From the NCBI GenBank assembly GCA_035284745.1, contig JAYKIL010000015.1, positions 1 through 64,000 of the forward strand: DNA of 64,000 nt, given 5' to 3'. Source of the DNA: JAYKJB01 sp035284745 [NCBI: Candidatus Sericytochromatia bacterium]. Its GTDB lineage: Bacteria > Cyanobacteriota > Sericytochromatia > S15B-MN24. Position numbers and translations under genes: made by a program. Under the pieces are notes generated by a model, which was not told where the DNA came from, made no database searches, and saw only the letters and a list, made by a program, of their open reading frames with translations. Shown here one piece after another: positions 1 to 8,462 of the stretch. The first letter of the stretch is position 1. Each line of letters begins with the position of its first letter.

Positions 1-414
1 GGTGATTCCGTTAAAGAAGGCGGTGGCGAGCATCATACTTCCCTGGGCCCACCGTTTGCGTGACACGACGTCCTCGGGGCGGCAAAAAGTCATGGGTTGT
101 TCCTGTTTGCCATCCCAACACTTCAACTGCAAGCGCTCAGGTCTGACGTCCAGTCTTGAAACGTTCAGGTTTTTGACCACCATTTCTATTTCAAACTTGC
201 CTTCAAGGCCTTTGCGCGCTTGCAAGGTGACTGTAAAACCGGATCCGCGAATGAACGCGGCTTTTTTTCCTTTCACATCGATCACCTCGACCCGGCCGGG
301 GGATTCGCGAGGAACCAGTTTGAATTTCTGTGCACACCCTGTCAGGCCAAGACTTCCCGCCGTCAGCAGTGTGAGCGAGAAGAACGAACGAAAGACAAAA
401 GAAAGAGCGTTCAC
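1..414 (-). CDS. Putative lipoprotein, 3' part cut by window edge
   Basis: The gene runs off the left edge; 138 codons are visible. I chose the GTG at 414 because AAGGA lies about seven bases upstream; an in-frame ATG at 432 is possible but lacks a Shine-Dalgarno. The N-terminus has a hydrophobic signal sequence ending in a lipobox LTGC, so the product should be a lipid-anchored exported protein. The mature part is basic and beta-rich in appearance, with a short stretch of conserved-looking residues (VEVIDVKGKKAAFIRGSG), and the visible end is hydrophobic. I do not recognise the family and assign no function. Confidence 0.75.
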   Translation of the reverse strand, partial: MNALSFVFRSFFSLTLLTAGSLGLTGCAQKFKLVPRESPGRVEVIDVKGKKAAFIRGSGFTVTLQARKGLEGKFEIEMVVKNLNVSRLDVRPERLQLKCWDGKQEQPMTFCRPEDVVSRKRWAQGSMMLATAFFNGIT

Positions 415-568
415 GGCATGGTCCTTTTTCATTTCGACATCCAGTCAGTACCCGGGCGATGGCAGGGGCCCACGGCGTGGGAGGTGACCTCAGCGCCTAT
501 GGTGATGGACGAAGTTGTGGCTGCGAGGGTTCCCTCTTGCCTCAGGGTGAGCATGCAGGCTCACTGGC

Positions 569-1399
569 TCAGGGCAATTCGTCTGGGTTCCAGCAGATGC
601 GCAAGCCTTCGTCGAGAGAACACAGCTGCTCCATATCCTCCGCATCAAGTTTCAACTGGATGCTCTCGAAGTTTTCTGCGAGGCGGGCGCGCTGGACGGT
701 TTTTGGAATGGTGATTGTTCCCAAGGTCAAGCACCACGCAATGAGAACCTGCGCAGGGCTGGCCCCATGTTTGTGAGCAATGGCCCGTATGACGGGGGCG
801 TTCAGGCGCTCGCCTCGTGTGAGCGGACTGTAGGCTTCCAAGGCGATATCATTTTTTTTGCAAAAGTCGAGCAGCGCGCGCTGGTACAGGAAGGGATGGA
901 ACTCGACTTGATTGACTGCCGGGGGCGTATTGGCAGTTGCCATTAATTGCTCAAGATGCCGGATGGTGTAGTTACTCACCCCGATTGAGCGCGTCATCCC
1001 CTCTCGCGCCAAACGCTCCAGCGCACGCCAAGTATCTTTGCGCGTATCAGGCTTGGGCCAATGGATAAGGTACAGGTCCACGTGGTCCAGCCCCAAGAGC
1101 TCCAGGCTGCGTTCACACGCGCGCAAGGTTTGGTCATACCCTTGATCCTTGGTCCAGACTTTGGTGACGACAAAGACGTCGTTCCGGGGCAACCCGCAAT
1201 CGCGCACCGCGCGCCCCACATCGACCTCGTTGCCGTAGATGCTGGCGGTATCGATGTGCCGGTAACCCAATTCCAACGCCGTCAGAACCGCTTCGTACGC
1301 CTCGCGCCCCGTCTCCGCCTGGTAGACACCCAGTCCCAGTTGCGGAATGGGGATACCGGCGTTGAGGTTAATGACCGGTTGGCTGTTGGGGATGCTCAC
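569..1399 (-). CDS. Aldo/keto reductase
   Basis: A 276-residue NAD(P)H-dependent aldo/keto reductase of the AKR5 (2,5-diketo-D-gluconate reductase-like) type, normal length for the family. The catalytic tetrad is visible: Asp50 and Tyr55 in IDTASIYGNE, Lys80 in TKVW and His113 in LIHWP. The family signature around GVSNY and the C-terminal cofactor-binding IPKT are also present. It reduces carbonyl compounds in the cytoplasm; the physiological substrate cannot be told. The GTG start overlaps the TGA of the upstream DUF423 gene (GTGA), so translation is probably coupled. It is the last gene of a three-gene minus-strand operon. Confidence 0.95.
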   Translation of the reverse strand: MSIPNSQPVINLNAGIPIPQLGLGVYQAETGREAYEAVLTALELGYRHIDTASIYGNEVDVGRAVRDCGLPRNDVFVVTKVWTKDQGYDQTLRACERSLELLGLDHVDLYLIHWPKPDTRKDTWRALERLAREGMTRSIGVSNYTIRHLEQLMATANTPPAVNQVEFHPFLYQRALLDFCKKNDIALEAYSPLTRGERLNAPVIRAIAHKHGASPAQVLIAWCLTLGTITIPKTVQRARLAENFESIQLKLDAEDMEQLCSLDEGLRICWNPDELP

Positions 1400-1812
1400 G
1401 CCGGGGTGTCCTCAAAAGAGGTCAATCGACGGCTTTCCCACGCCTCCCAGGCCAGTGCCAGCCACGCTCCGATCCAAATCATTCCGCCCAAAGGTGCCAC
1501 CGCCGCAAGAATTTCTTGTTTTGAGAGCACCAGGGCGTACAAGCTGCCTGAAAAAAGCACAGTTCCCATCACCATGCTCAGCAATATGCCAGAATTGGGG
1601 CGCAGGAGGCGCGCGTGAAGGGCAGTGGCAATCGCGAGGATGGCCAGCGCATGCCAAAATTGGTAGTGAGTGCCCGTATGCCATGTTTCAAGACGTTCTG
1701 GCGTGAGCGTGCCCAGTGCCACTTGTCCTTTCAGAATATGTGCGCCGACCGCGTGGAGGGCGACGGACAGCCCCGCGCTGAAAGCGCCTATGGCGAAATA
1801 AACCTGGTTCAT
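1396..1812 (-). CDS. DUF423 family small membrane protein
   Basis: A 138-residue integral membrane protein with four hydrophobic segments, matching the DUF423 (YgdD/YwdK) family, whose hallmark N-terminal GAFSAGLSVALHAVGAH block is present. The family has no established biochemical function. The start ATG at 1812 is preceded by GGAG six bases upstream, and the upstream methyltransferase stop codon sits inside this ribosome-binding region. It therefore lies in the middle of an operon of methyltransferase, DUF423 and aldo/keto reductase. Confidence 0.9.
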   Translation of the reverse strand: MNQVYFAIGAFSAGLSVALHAVGAHILKGQVALGTLTPERLETWHTGTHYQFWHALAILAIATALHARLLRPNSGILLSMVMGTVLFSGSLYALVLSKQEILAAVAPLGGMIWIGAWLALAWEAWESRRLTSFEDTPA

Positions 1813-1823
1813 TCGATGCTCCT

Positions 1824-2501
1824 TTATCGCCCCTCAGTTGGCCGCTTCACGGCCAATGACAGGCCGTCTCCGATGGGAAGCAAGCAAAATTCTATACGTT
1901 CATCCGCTTGCATCTTTACGTTGAGTGACATAATGGCTTGGGTGTCTTGCTCGGGCGAATCGGATTCTAGCACACGACCTGACCATAGCGTATTGTCTAT
2001 TGCAACCAAGCCACCAGGCCGTAGAAGGCATAACGCTTGCTCGTAATAAGCATCATAATGACTCTTGTCGGCATCAATGAATATGAAGTCAAAAGAGTTC
2101 GAAGCCCCCGCCTGCAGGAGTTCTTCCAAGCTGTCTAAGGCGGGTGCGATCCGCAGATCGATGCGTTGGCTGACGTTCGCCAGCTCCCAATATTTTCGCG
2201 CGATGGCGGTGTACTCTTCGCTCACATCCAGGGCGACCAAGAGGCCATCTTCTGGAAGTGCCAGGGCGGTCACCAGGCTGCTGTAACCTGTGAATACACC
2301 GATTTCCAGAGCCTTTCTGGCGCCCATGAGTTTCAACAAAATCGTCAGGAACTGCCCCTGCTCCGGGCTGATCTGCATCATAGATTCCGGCATCCGGGAT
2401 GTCTCTTCACGCAATTGGCGGAGTAAGTCGGTTTCACGCGAAATCGGTCCGGTGAGGTAGGCATACAGGGCATCTGTCATTCGCAGGGTGCGTGTGGACA
2501 T
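1824..2501 (-). CDS. Class I SAM-dependent O-methyltransferase (CCoAOMT-like)
   Basis: A 225-residue methyltransferase of the caffeoyl-CoA / catechol O-methyltransferase-like family, typical length. Motif I is ALEIGVFTGYSS (SAM binding), followed by VALDVSEEY, the metal-binding FIFIDADKSHYDAYYEQ and AIDNTLWSG. These residues place it among divalent-metal-dependent O-methyltransferases acting on small catechol-like molecules; the true substrate is unknown. The start ATG at 2501 has GGAG upstream. It is the first gene of the operon with DUF423 and the aldo/keto reductase. The roughly 200-bp gap to the divergent gene at 2703 presumably holds both promoters. Confidence 0.93.
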   Translation of the reverse strand: MSTRTLRMTDALYAYLTGPISRETDLLRQLREETSRMPESMMQISPEQGQFLTILLKLMGARKALEIGVFTGYSSLVTALALPEDGLLVALDVSEEYTAIARKYWELANVSQRIDLRIAPALDSLEELLQAGASNSFDFIFIDADKSHYDAYYEQALCLLRPGGLVAIDNTLWSGRVLESDSPEQDTQAIMSLNVKMQADERIEFCLLPIGDGLSLAVKRPTEGR

Positions 2502-2702
2502 GGTGTTTCTCCTCAGGTTTCGCCGTTCGCTGACTCTGACGCCACGAATTATACGATTTTAAATGAACCTTAAAGGTTTTTTACCCTTTTTCCGCGTCAG
2601 AGAGCGGACGATACACCCGACGAATAAGCAGGGAGTTGGTTTGGAGTGGGTGCGGCAGGCCGGGGAAAACCCTGGTCGGTCGTGGTGAGGAGTGCTGTGC
2701 GT

Positions 2703-3962
2703 ATGAATTTTTCGGTCGTGACCCCCTTGGGTTCGGGTAGCGTGCCTTTGCCCCCAAGCTTTGAGGCGTCAAAAGCAGGAGACGTGTCTTGGGCAGAGGT
2801 CTCAGCGCCGACGGTGATGGCACTCAGCGCAACGGCCCAGCGGGCCTCTCGGCACATACAGAATGCGGCAGTGGGCTCGGGTGGGGCCGGGTTGCCCCAA
2901 TTCTTGCGGTCGGGGGTCCCCTCGCAGCTGTCATTGCCGGTCTGGGCACCTCCCCCGCCGCCGCCGCCTCCCCCGCCTCCCCCGCCTTTTGTGGGGGTCG
3001 CCTCGCCGTCGGAGAGGTTGTGGGAGCGTGAGTTGGCCCTTCTTAGCCAACAGCTCAATCAGTTGCAAAGTCAACTGAATCGCTTGCTGACGCCAGGGCC
3101 GGACGGCCCAGTGAAGCAGCCTACGTCACCCGTGTCGGGGGTCGCAACGAGTTCGTCCCTTCCGCCGTTGGCAGAGGTGGCGCGGGATGCGGTGGAGAAC
3201 GAGCCACTTGTTCGCGAGTTGCAGACACATCTGCAGGCACTTGGCTTCGAGCCAGGGCCCGTGGATGGTTGGTTTGGTCCGCAGACGGCCGCGGCTGTGC
3301 GTCGCTTTCAGGCCTCCGCAGGCCTTCCGGCGACGGGCCGTGTGGAGGCTGCCACCTGGCAGGCGATCGCCGGGGCCCTCGTGTCTCGCGTGCCCGTGCC
3401 GCCCGCGGTGTCTGAGTCTGAGTCCCGCGCAGGGGATCCTCACCAACGGCGTCGCGAATGGTTTTTTACACAGCAGCCCAGCAAATACAACCCCAATGAG
3501 GACGCGCCGGGCAATGGTAACTGTGGCCCGGCCTCAGCGACCATGGTGGCGCGGGCTTTTGGCAAGATTCAAATCACCCCCGCTGAAGTCGACGCGGCCG
3601 TTGAGGAGACGCGCCGTCGAATGGGTGACTCACAGAGTGAGTATCAGGGCACCAGCATCGCGGGTATCGTTCGGGGTTTGAAGTCCTATGGCTTGGATGC
3701 AAAAACGGTTTGGAATGTCACTTTGGATACGATGAAGCGTGAACTGGCGAAGGGGAGATTGGTGATCGCCCACGTGGTGCCTACATATTTACGGCCGAAT
3801 GCAACCAATGGACACTATACGGTGGTGACCGCGATTGAGAACGGGAAAGTTTATTTGAATGATCCTTCGGGGAGGCAGGGCCCCCTTGTGATTCAGGAGT
3901 CTGCTTTTTGGAGTGCTGTTAAGCAGCGGGGGACGTTCGCGATGATTACGGCCGGACCCTAA
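2703..3962 (+). CDS. C39-like cysteine peptidase with peptidoglycan-binding domain
   Basis: About 419 residues. The ATG at 2703 follows GAGGAG ten bases upstream; the frame stays open further upstream without a better site. The order is a low-complexity N-terminus with no Sec signal, an uninterrupted run of 13 prolines near residue 85, a short coiled-coil-like Gln/Leu stretch, a PG_binding_1 domain (about 165-225, with GPVDGWFGPQTAAAVRRFQ), then a papain-like C39 domain. Cys274 in GNCGPAS and His371 in NGHYTVV are the likely catalytic pair, with Asp near NDPSG. C39 domains cleave peptides, here perhaps cell-wall crosslinks. How it would leave the cell without a signal peptide is unclear. It converges on the subtilase gene. 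Confidence 0.85.
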   Translation: MNFSVVTPLGSGSVPLPPSFEASKAGDVSWAEVSAPTVMALSATAQRASRHIQNAAVGSGGAGLPQFLRSGVPSQLSLPVWAPPPPPPPPPPPPPFVGVASPSERLWERELALLSQQLNQLQSQLNRLLTPGPDGPVKQPTSPVSGVATSSSLPPLAEVARDAVENEPLVRELQTHLQALGFEPGPVDGWFGPQTAAAVRRFQASAGLPATGRVEAATWQAIAGALVSRVPVPPAVSESESRAGDPHQRRREWFFTQQPSKYNPNEDAPGNGNCGPASATMVARAFGKIQITPAEVDAAVEETRRRMGDSQSEYQGTSIAGIVRGLKSYGLDAKTVWNVTLDTMKRELAKGRLVIAHVVPTYLRPNATNGHYTVVTAIENGKVYLNDPSGRQGPLVIQESAFWSAVKQRGTFAMITAGP

Positions 3963-3969
3963 TGCCTGC

Positions 3970-5217
3970 CTAAAGCCCCAGCGCCCGCGCGGGGTCGACG
4001 CGACCGTGCCCGCTGTAGGGGTCAAACCCGCTGCGAACAATGTCTTTGGCCGTCGAATACAAAACATCAGCCACTTGTGCTTGCGTGAGGGCAGGGTTGT
4101 CGCTGCGCAGCAATGCGGCAGCCGCTGTGACGTGTGGGGCCGCCATGGATGTGCCACGCATCAGGCGATAGCCGGTTCCTCGTGCCGTCGGGAAGGTCGA
4201 CAAGATACTTTCGCCAGGCGCGGCCAGGTCGACCCAGTCCCCCCACGTCGAGAAACTAGCCCAACCGTCAATATCCGTCGAGGCAGCGACAGCGATCACG
4301 CCGTCTTGGGCTGCCGGGTAATTGAGACCGTCATTCTTACCCGAGTTCCCGCTTGCTGCGACAACCACAACGTCTTTTTCCATGGCATAACGGACCGCCT
4401 CCATCGTGGCTTCCCCAGGCAGGGGGGTGCCCCAACTGCAGTTGATGACTTTGGCCCCGTGGTCCACCGCCCAGACAATCGCTTCGGCGGTGATGCCTGC
4501 CGTAGAGTGACCGAACTGGTTGAAAATCTTGACGGGCAGAAGTTTACAGCCAGGGGCCAAACCTGCGATGCCGATAGCATTGTTGGTTCGTGCGCCTACG
4601 ATGCCGGCGACGTGAGTTCCGTGCCCATAGGGGTCTTCAAGGCCTCCGGATTGCGGAGGGGTCACCGTGAGGTCCCAGCCAGGCACACACGCACCTTGTA
4701 AATCGGGGTGTCGGGCGTCTATCCCTGAATCGATGATGGCCACCACGCAATTGGGTGTGCCCGTTTGTTTGAGCCAAAAGCGATCCGCGTTCAGCGTGTG
4801 GTAGCTGTATTGTGCTGGCAATAGTGGGTCGTTGGGTCCGTAAGAGACGGTTCGGGCGATGGGGCGTGCTTTGATGTCTTGGCCATCGATCCTCGGTGCC
4901 CGCACGGGGTGATCGGCTTCCACCCACACGGCGCCGGGCGTCGTTTGAAGTGCGCGAAGCGGGGAAGCGCCTGCATACCGATGCATACCCGCCCCGATCG
5001 ACCGGACATATCGCAGGCCGCTCTGTTGGGCGTATTTCGTGGGTGAAATTCCCGGTTTGAGTCGAATGATCCACTGTGTTGATGCGTTCGTGGTCACGGC
5101 CGAGAATTCGGCAGGGGCTGGCGCGGGCAGGGGAGTCACAGCGCAGCCTTCCAGCGCTGCAAGGGCCGTTGCAACAAGGGTGGCCGTAAGGTGGAACAGA
5201 CTCGCCGCGATGCGCAT
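3970..5217 (-). CDS. Subtilisin-family (S8) serine protease lipoprotein
   Basis: A 415-residue exported serine protease. A signal sequence ends in lipobox LEGC (Cys25), so it is lipid-anchored. Residues about 45-105 resemble a short inhibitor-type prodomain (fervidolysin-like), followed by the catalytic domain with Asp163 (IDSGID), His199 (GHGTHVAG), the oxyanion Asn291 (ASGNSG) and Ser357 (GTSMAAPH). All three triad residues are intact, so it should be active. The gene ends seven bases from the end of the convergent C39 gene. Its upstream region is AT-rich with a TATACT-like element on the minus strand. Confidence 0.95.
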   Translation of the reverse strand: MRIAASLFHLTATLVATALAALEGCAVTPLPAPAPAEFSAVTTNASTQWIIRLKPGISPTKYAQQSGLRYVRSIGAGMHRYAGASPLRALQTTPGAVWVEADHPVRAPRIDGQDIKARPIARTVSYGPNDPLLPAQYSYHTLNADRFWLKQTGTPNCVVAIIDSGIDARHPDLQGACVPGWDLTVTPPQSGGLEDPYGHGTHVAGIVGARTNNAIGIAGLAPGCKLLPVKIFNQFGHSTAGITAEAIVWAVDHGAKVINCSWGTPLPGEATMEAVRYAMEKDVVVVAASGNSGKNDGLNYPAAQDGVIAVAASTDIDGWASFSTWGDWVDLAAPGESILSTFPTARGTGYRLMRGTSMAAPHVTAAAALLRSDNPALTQAQVADVLYSTAKDIVRSGFDPYSGHGRVDPARALGL

Positions 5218-5442
5218 AATCTCTTTTTTTAAAAAAATTAACTTTTACTTAGTATAACAGAGGGGGTAGGACGGGGAAACCCAGTCGTGTTCTTCGGGTT
5301 GCGGTGACTTTATTTTGGGAGGTATGGCCATTTATTATCGAACCTGAAACAGAAAAACGAATTTCTCCTTTGTTTCTGGGAAAAATAAAACCGGGGGCAT
5401 GCTTTCAAGCGGAGATTGGGTTGCGCGGGGCAGGAGATAGCA

Positions 5443-6537
5443 TTGTCAGCCAAGTGTTTTTATCATCCGCGTGTTGAGGCGGAAAAAAATTGCGAGGGTT
5501 GTCGGCTCTCCATTTGCGATAACTGCGAACAGGACGGTCTTTGTCGGGAGTGCCGCAACAAACGAAAGGCCATTGCCGACAGGAGGGCCCGTCTCGAAGG
5601 GACGTTGCCCGACACTCAGAATGCTGGCCCGGGCCTCCAGGAGGTGGCCGAAACTCCCAAAAGTCAATACGACCCCGAGAGGGTCGCCTATCGGAGCTCG
5701 TCCAAAGTTTATAAGGCGATGAAAGAGCCCTCGAAGGGGGCTGCTTTGGTGGCGGCTCTCACCGATACGCGGGTTGCTTTGACCTTGGGCTTGTTGATTG
5801 GCGTCGGTGTCTTGATATTTTTTGGCTCCGACTTCCTTCCGGCCTCTGAGCCGGACTATCCGACGCAGGCTGTCGCAACGCCCGATGCTGAACCTGAGAT
5901 GTCCACCGATGCTGTGCAACAGCCTGAGCCGGTTGTCGCCGCATCACAGGCCGCTCCTGTCCCGGTCGCACCGCCACCTTCTGCAAATTCCGTGGATCCG
6001 GTGGCCGCCCACATGGCGGGCCTGTGGGCGGCGGCGCGTCAGGATGCTGAGAAACAGACCCTTGTTTCGCGGGCGGTCGAGGCACAAGAAGATCGTCGTA
6101 TGCTTCGTGAGCAGGCTGCTCTTCGTGCGTGGCAGCGTCGGCAAATTGCGATGGCGGAAGCAGAGAGCCGAAAGCATGCGGCTGAGTATGCTCGCGCGGC
6201 GGCTCAGGCCAGGGCCGCCGCACGTGCACGGCCCGCGGCACCTCTGCCGGTTGTGGCGTCCCCGCCTCCTGCCGTGGCAGGGGCTGCTGCTGCTGCCACT
6301 TTTTTGGGGAACGGGGCAACCGGGGGACCCGCGCGGGTTTCCTCGGCACCTGTTCTGAAACTGCTGTCGCTGAGCCAGGATTCCCAGCCCGTGCGGATCG
6401 CGTTGGCAAAGTCGGCCTCAGGGCTGCGTTATTCCTCGTCGCGAAAACGGGTGAATAAGAGACGTCGCGGGATGCTCCGCGTGGAAGACCCGTCGATAGA
6501 TGGACGCCTCAAGACACCCTTGGTGACTCAGTGGTAG
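5443..6537 (+). CDS. B-box zinc-finger single-pass membrane protein
   Basis: About 364 residues. I start at TTG 5443 because CAGGAG lies six bases upstream; the TTG at 5416 has no such site. The N-terminus carries a B-box-type zinc finger with paired ligands Cys5/His8, Cys17/Cys20, Cys25/Cys28 and Cys34/Cys37. A linker leads to one transmembrane helix (about 111-131) and then a long Pro/Ala-rich, helical and Arg-rich region likely outside the membrane. Bacterial B-box proteins are poorly characterised; no function is assigned. The last bases overlap the next gene, so the two are probably made together. Confidence 0.85.
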   Translation: MSAKCFYHPRVEAEKNCEGCRLSICDNCEQDGLCRECRNKRKAIADRRARLEGTLPDTQNAGPGLQEVAETPKSQYDPERVAYRSSSKVYKAMKEPSKGAALVAALTDTRVALTLGLLIGVGVLIFFGSDFLPASEPDYPTQAVATPDAEPEMSTDAVQQPEPVVAASQAAPVPVAPPPSANSVDPVAAHMAGLWAAARQDAEKQTLVSRAVEAQEDRRMLREQAALRAWQRRQIAMAEAESRKHAAEYARAAAQARAAARARPAAPLPVVASPPPAVAGAAAAATFLGNGATGGPARVSSAPVLKLLSLSQDSQPVRIALAKSASGLRYSSSRKRVNKRRRGMLRVEDPSIDGRLKTPLVTQW

Positions 6538-7793
6538 ATGAGGCAGGCCGACCTGATGGACCACGGGCTCCTTTCGAGTTGCCCCGTCCTCCGGTCAACG
6601 AGCGCACCGTTCCGCCGCTGCTTCACAGTCCCCCGCCGACAGCCTCGACGCCGAAAGGTGGATGGCTGCCCAGTCGTTTGGGGCCACTGAGCCCTGAGGA
6701 TCCTTATGTGCACGCCTGGTTCGTTTTGATGGGGCTGACTTCTCGTGAGGCCCAGCCCGACGGCCTGACGTTGCGCCAAGTGGTTCGAAGCGCCCAATGT
6801 GAATTCTTTCGAGGCGCCGAGGAGGCCTTCCTTCAACACATGGTGACGACGGGAGATGTGGTGCGTCGAGAAGGCAGTGCACAACGCTATGTTGCAGGCG
6901 CCTTGGATAAGCGCCTGGCCTGGCATCTCGAGCAAGCGCTGCTCTTGGCCCCTGGTGAGCCGCTGTGGGTCGCCTTTATGGAGGCTTTGAACGCCCATGA
7001 ACTTGAGGGAAAGCAGTATACCTGGAACCTTCTCCGGGAGGCTTTCGCCGCACTGGTTGAAGGTTTTCCCGGCTGGCCGCACAGCGTGAAAACCGATGCA
7101 CGGTTGTATGCGGAAAGGTGGCTTCCGCGTGTGGCGCGTGTGCGCCCGCCGATGCACCTGCGCGAGGAGGACGAATTGCTCAAATTGCGCGACGAGAATG
7201 CGTTGTTGCGGTCGCTGCTTGAGCAGGAATCGGTAGGCCAGCCGGTTGACGTTTTTGAGAAATCGTCCTTGGGGGGCAAGAAAGCCGAGTTACGCCGCCG
7301 GGTGGAAGAGCTCGAAGTTGAGTGCGTGAAGTTGACAGACTTGAATCAGGAACTCACCTGGGAGGTGGATGCGCTGGAGGCGGAGCTTGAAACGTTTGCA
7401 CGCCCCGATGCGATGGAGGCTGTGGATGCTTTTTTGAGGGGCGAGGTCTCTGATTTATTGCCCGCTCACCTTCCTTCCGATGAGGTGCAAAGGTTGCGGG
7501 ACTTGGTCGAGGACACCCGGGGGCCACGTTTCTTGCAGCGCGCATTTGCGGCGAAATTAGGAGCGATTTACCGCTCGCCACTCAGTTTTGTGCGCCTGAC
7601 CTCCCAAGCGTTTGCAGGTTTGTCACATCCATTTGAAAGCCTGCATCGTGCGCGGGTGGGGGGCTATCGTATTGGTTTTGGCGTTTCAAAACGCGTCCCG
7701 ACGATTCTGCACATTGGTTTGCGCGATCACTTCTACGCGACGTTTTTTGTTCGCCTGGATGCCTGGAGCGGCCGGATGAGAGGGTCCCTTTAA
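6531..7793 (+). CDS. Coiled-coil protein with C-terminal RelE/ParE-like domain
   Basis: 420 residues, starting at GTG 6531, seven bases inside the upstream B-box gene. A proline-rich N-terminus is followed by a helical region, a clear heptad-rich coiled coil (about residues 205-285) and a C-terminal block of about 75 residues. That block resembles the RelE/ParE toxin fold: a helical hairpin, then LHRARVGGYRIGFG, then a strand ending in ILHIGLRDHFY. Those positions match the RVGDYR and IGHR signatures of RelE-type mRNA interferases. No antitoxin gene lies next to it. The homology is judged by eye and a non-toxic structural role is equally possible. Confidence 0.7.
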   Translation: MVDEAGRPDGPRAPFELPRPPVNERTVPPLLHSPPPTASTPKGGWLPSRLGPLSPEDPYVHAWFVLMGLTSREAQPDGLTLRQVVRSAQCEFFRGAEEAFLQHMVTTGDVVRREGSAQRYVAGALDKRLAWHLEQALLLAPGEPLWVAFMEALNAHELEGKQYTWNLLREAFAALVEGFPGWPHSVKTDARLYAERWLPRVARVRPPMHLREEDELLKLRDENALLRSLLEQESVGQPVDVFEKSSLGGKKAELRRRVEELEVECVKLTDLNQELTWEVDALEAELETFARPDAMEAVDAFLRGEVSDLLPAHLPSDEVQRLRDLVEDTRGPRFLQRAFAAKLGAIYRSPLSFVRLTSQAFAGLSHPFESLHRARVGGYRIGFGVSKRVPTILHIGLRDHFYATFFVRLDAWSGRMRGSL

Positions 7794-7808
7794 GACGGCG
7801 AAAAAGGG

Positions 7809-7848
7809 TCGCGGCGTGGAAGACCACCGTCATCGCGAGCTTTTTTTT
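7809..7848. terminator. Possible intrinsic terminator between convergent genes
   Basis: An imperfect hairpin (outer CGCG/CGCG, inner GTGG-AAGA-CCAC) is followed by eight T residues on the plus strand. It lies between the convergent RelE-like and LysM genes. The stem has internal mismatches, so the call is weak. Confidence 0.35.
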
Positions 7849-7856
7849 ACACGGTC

Positions 7857-8462
7857 TTATTCTAACGGCGTGCTCTCAGGCCCTCGAATTTTAACGGCCC
7901 AGGACGGCGCTGTATGCACAACGGCAAGCGTTGGTTCGTCATCAGGCGCGATGGCGTATCCCCGCGTGACTTTGGCGACCGCGTCGGGCGGAGCACCCTC
8001 CAGCGGACGGGTGACAAATACCCAATCGTCGCCATATTGCTGTTGCAGAGCGCGCCACGTTTTTTCTGCCCAGCCTTCGGGCGGGGAAACCTTGCTGGCG
8101 GGGGGAACATGCAGCACCATACCTGGTCGTAAAATTTTCTTTTCAATCCCTGGGTTGGCTGCGATCAGCCAATCCATTTTGTTGGCTGAACCGTAGAATC
8201 GAACGGCGATCGCCCAGAGCGAATCTCCCGGCAGTACGCGGGTGGTGGGGGTCTCTTTCGGTACATTGGCAAGCTCTTTAAGCCAGGAGAGTCTTGCTGC
8301 GCCCCGTATGACGCGCTTGTTGGCGTTAATGGGGGCCATCAGAAATTGTTTGGCCGCAGGGGCACGGGATGTTTGCGCTGCAACAGGCAGGCCTTGGTAT
8401 CCAATGGCCGCGAATAGCAAAATGGCACCTACAATCGGCATGGACATTCTGTTCCTCGTCAT
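7857..8462 (-). CDS. Exported LysM domain protein
   Basis: 201 residues. A signal peptide precedes VAAQ, giving a probable cleavage after AA. Residues about 74-121 form a LysM domain (VLPGDSLWAIAVRFYGS, IAANPGI, LRPGMVLHVPP) that binds peptidoglycan or chitin-like glycans. The C-terminus is an unrecognised acidic tail. The ATG overlaps the stop codon of the upstream SPFH gene (ATGA), so the two are translationally coupled. The pairing suggests an envelope-associated role, perhaps fixing the SPFH assembly to the wall. Confidence 0.88.
   Translation of the reverse strand: MTRNRMSMPIVGAILLFAAIGYQGLPVAAQTSRAPAAKQFLMAPINANKRVIRGAARLSWLKELANVPKETPTTRVLPGDSLWAIAVRFYGSANKMDWLIAANPGIEKKILRPGMVLHVPPASKVSPPEGWAEKTWRALQQQYGDDWVFVTRPLEGAPPDAVAKVTRGYAIAPDDEPTLAVVHTAPSWAVKIRGPESTPLE

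Noticed and set aside
2900-3000. Poly-proline tract as a frameshift or sequencing artefact
   Set aside because: The frame is continuous through the tract, with recognised domains downstream in the same frame.
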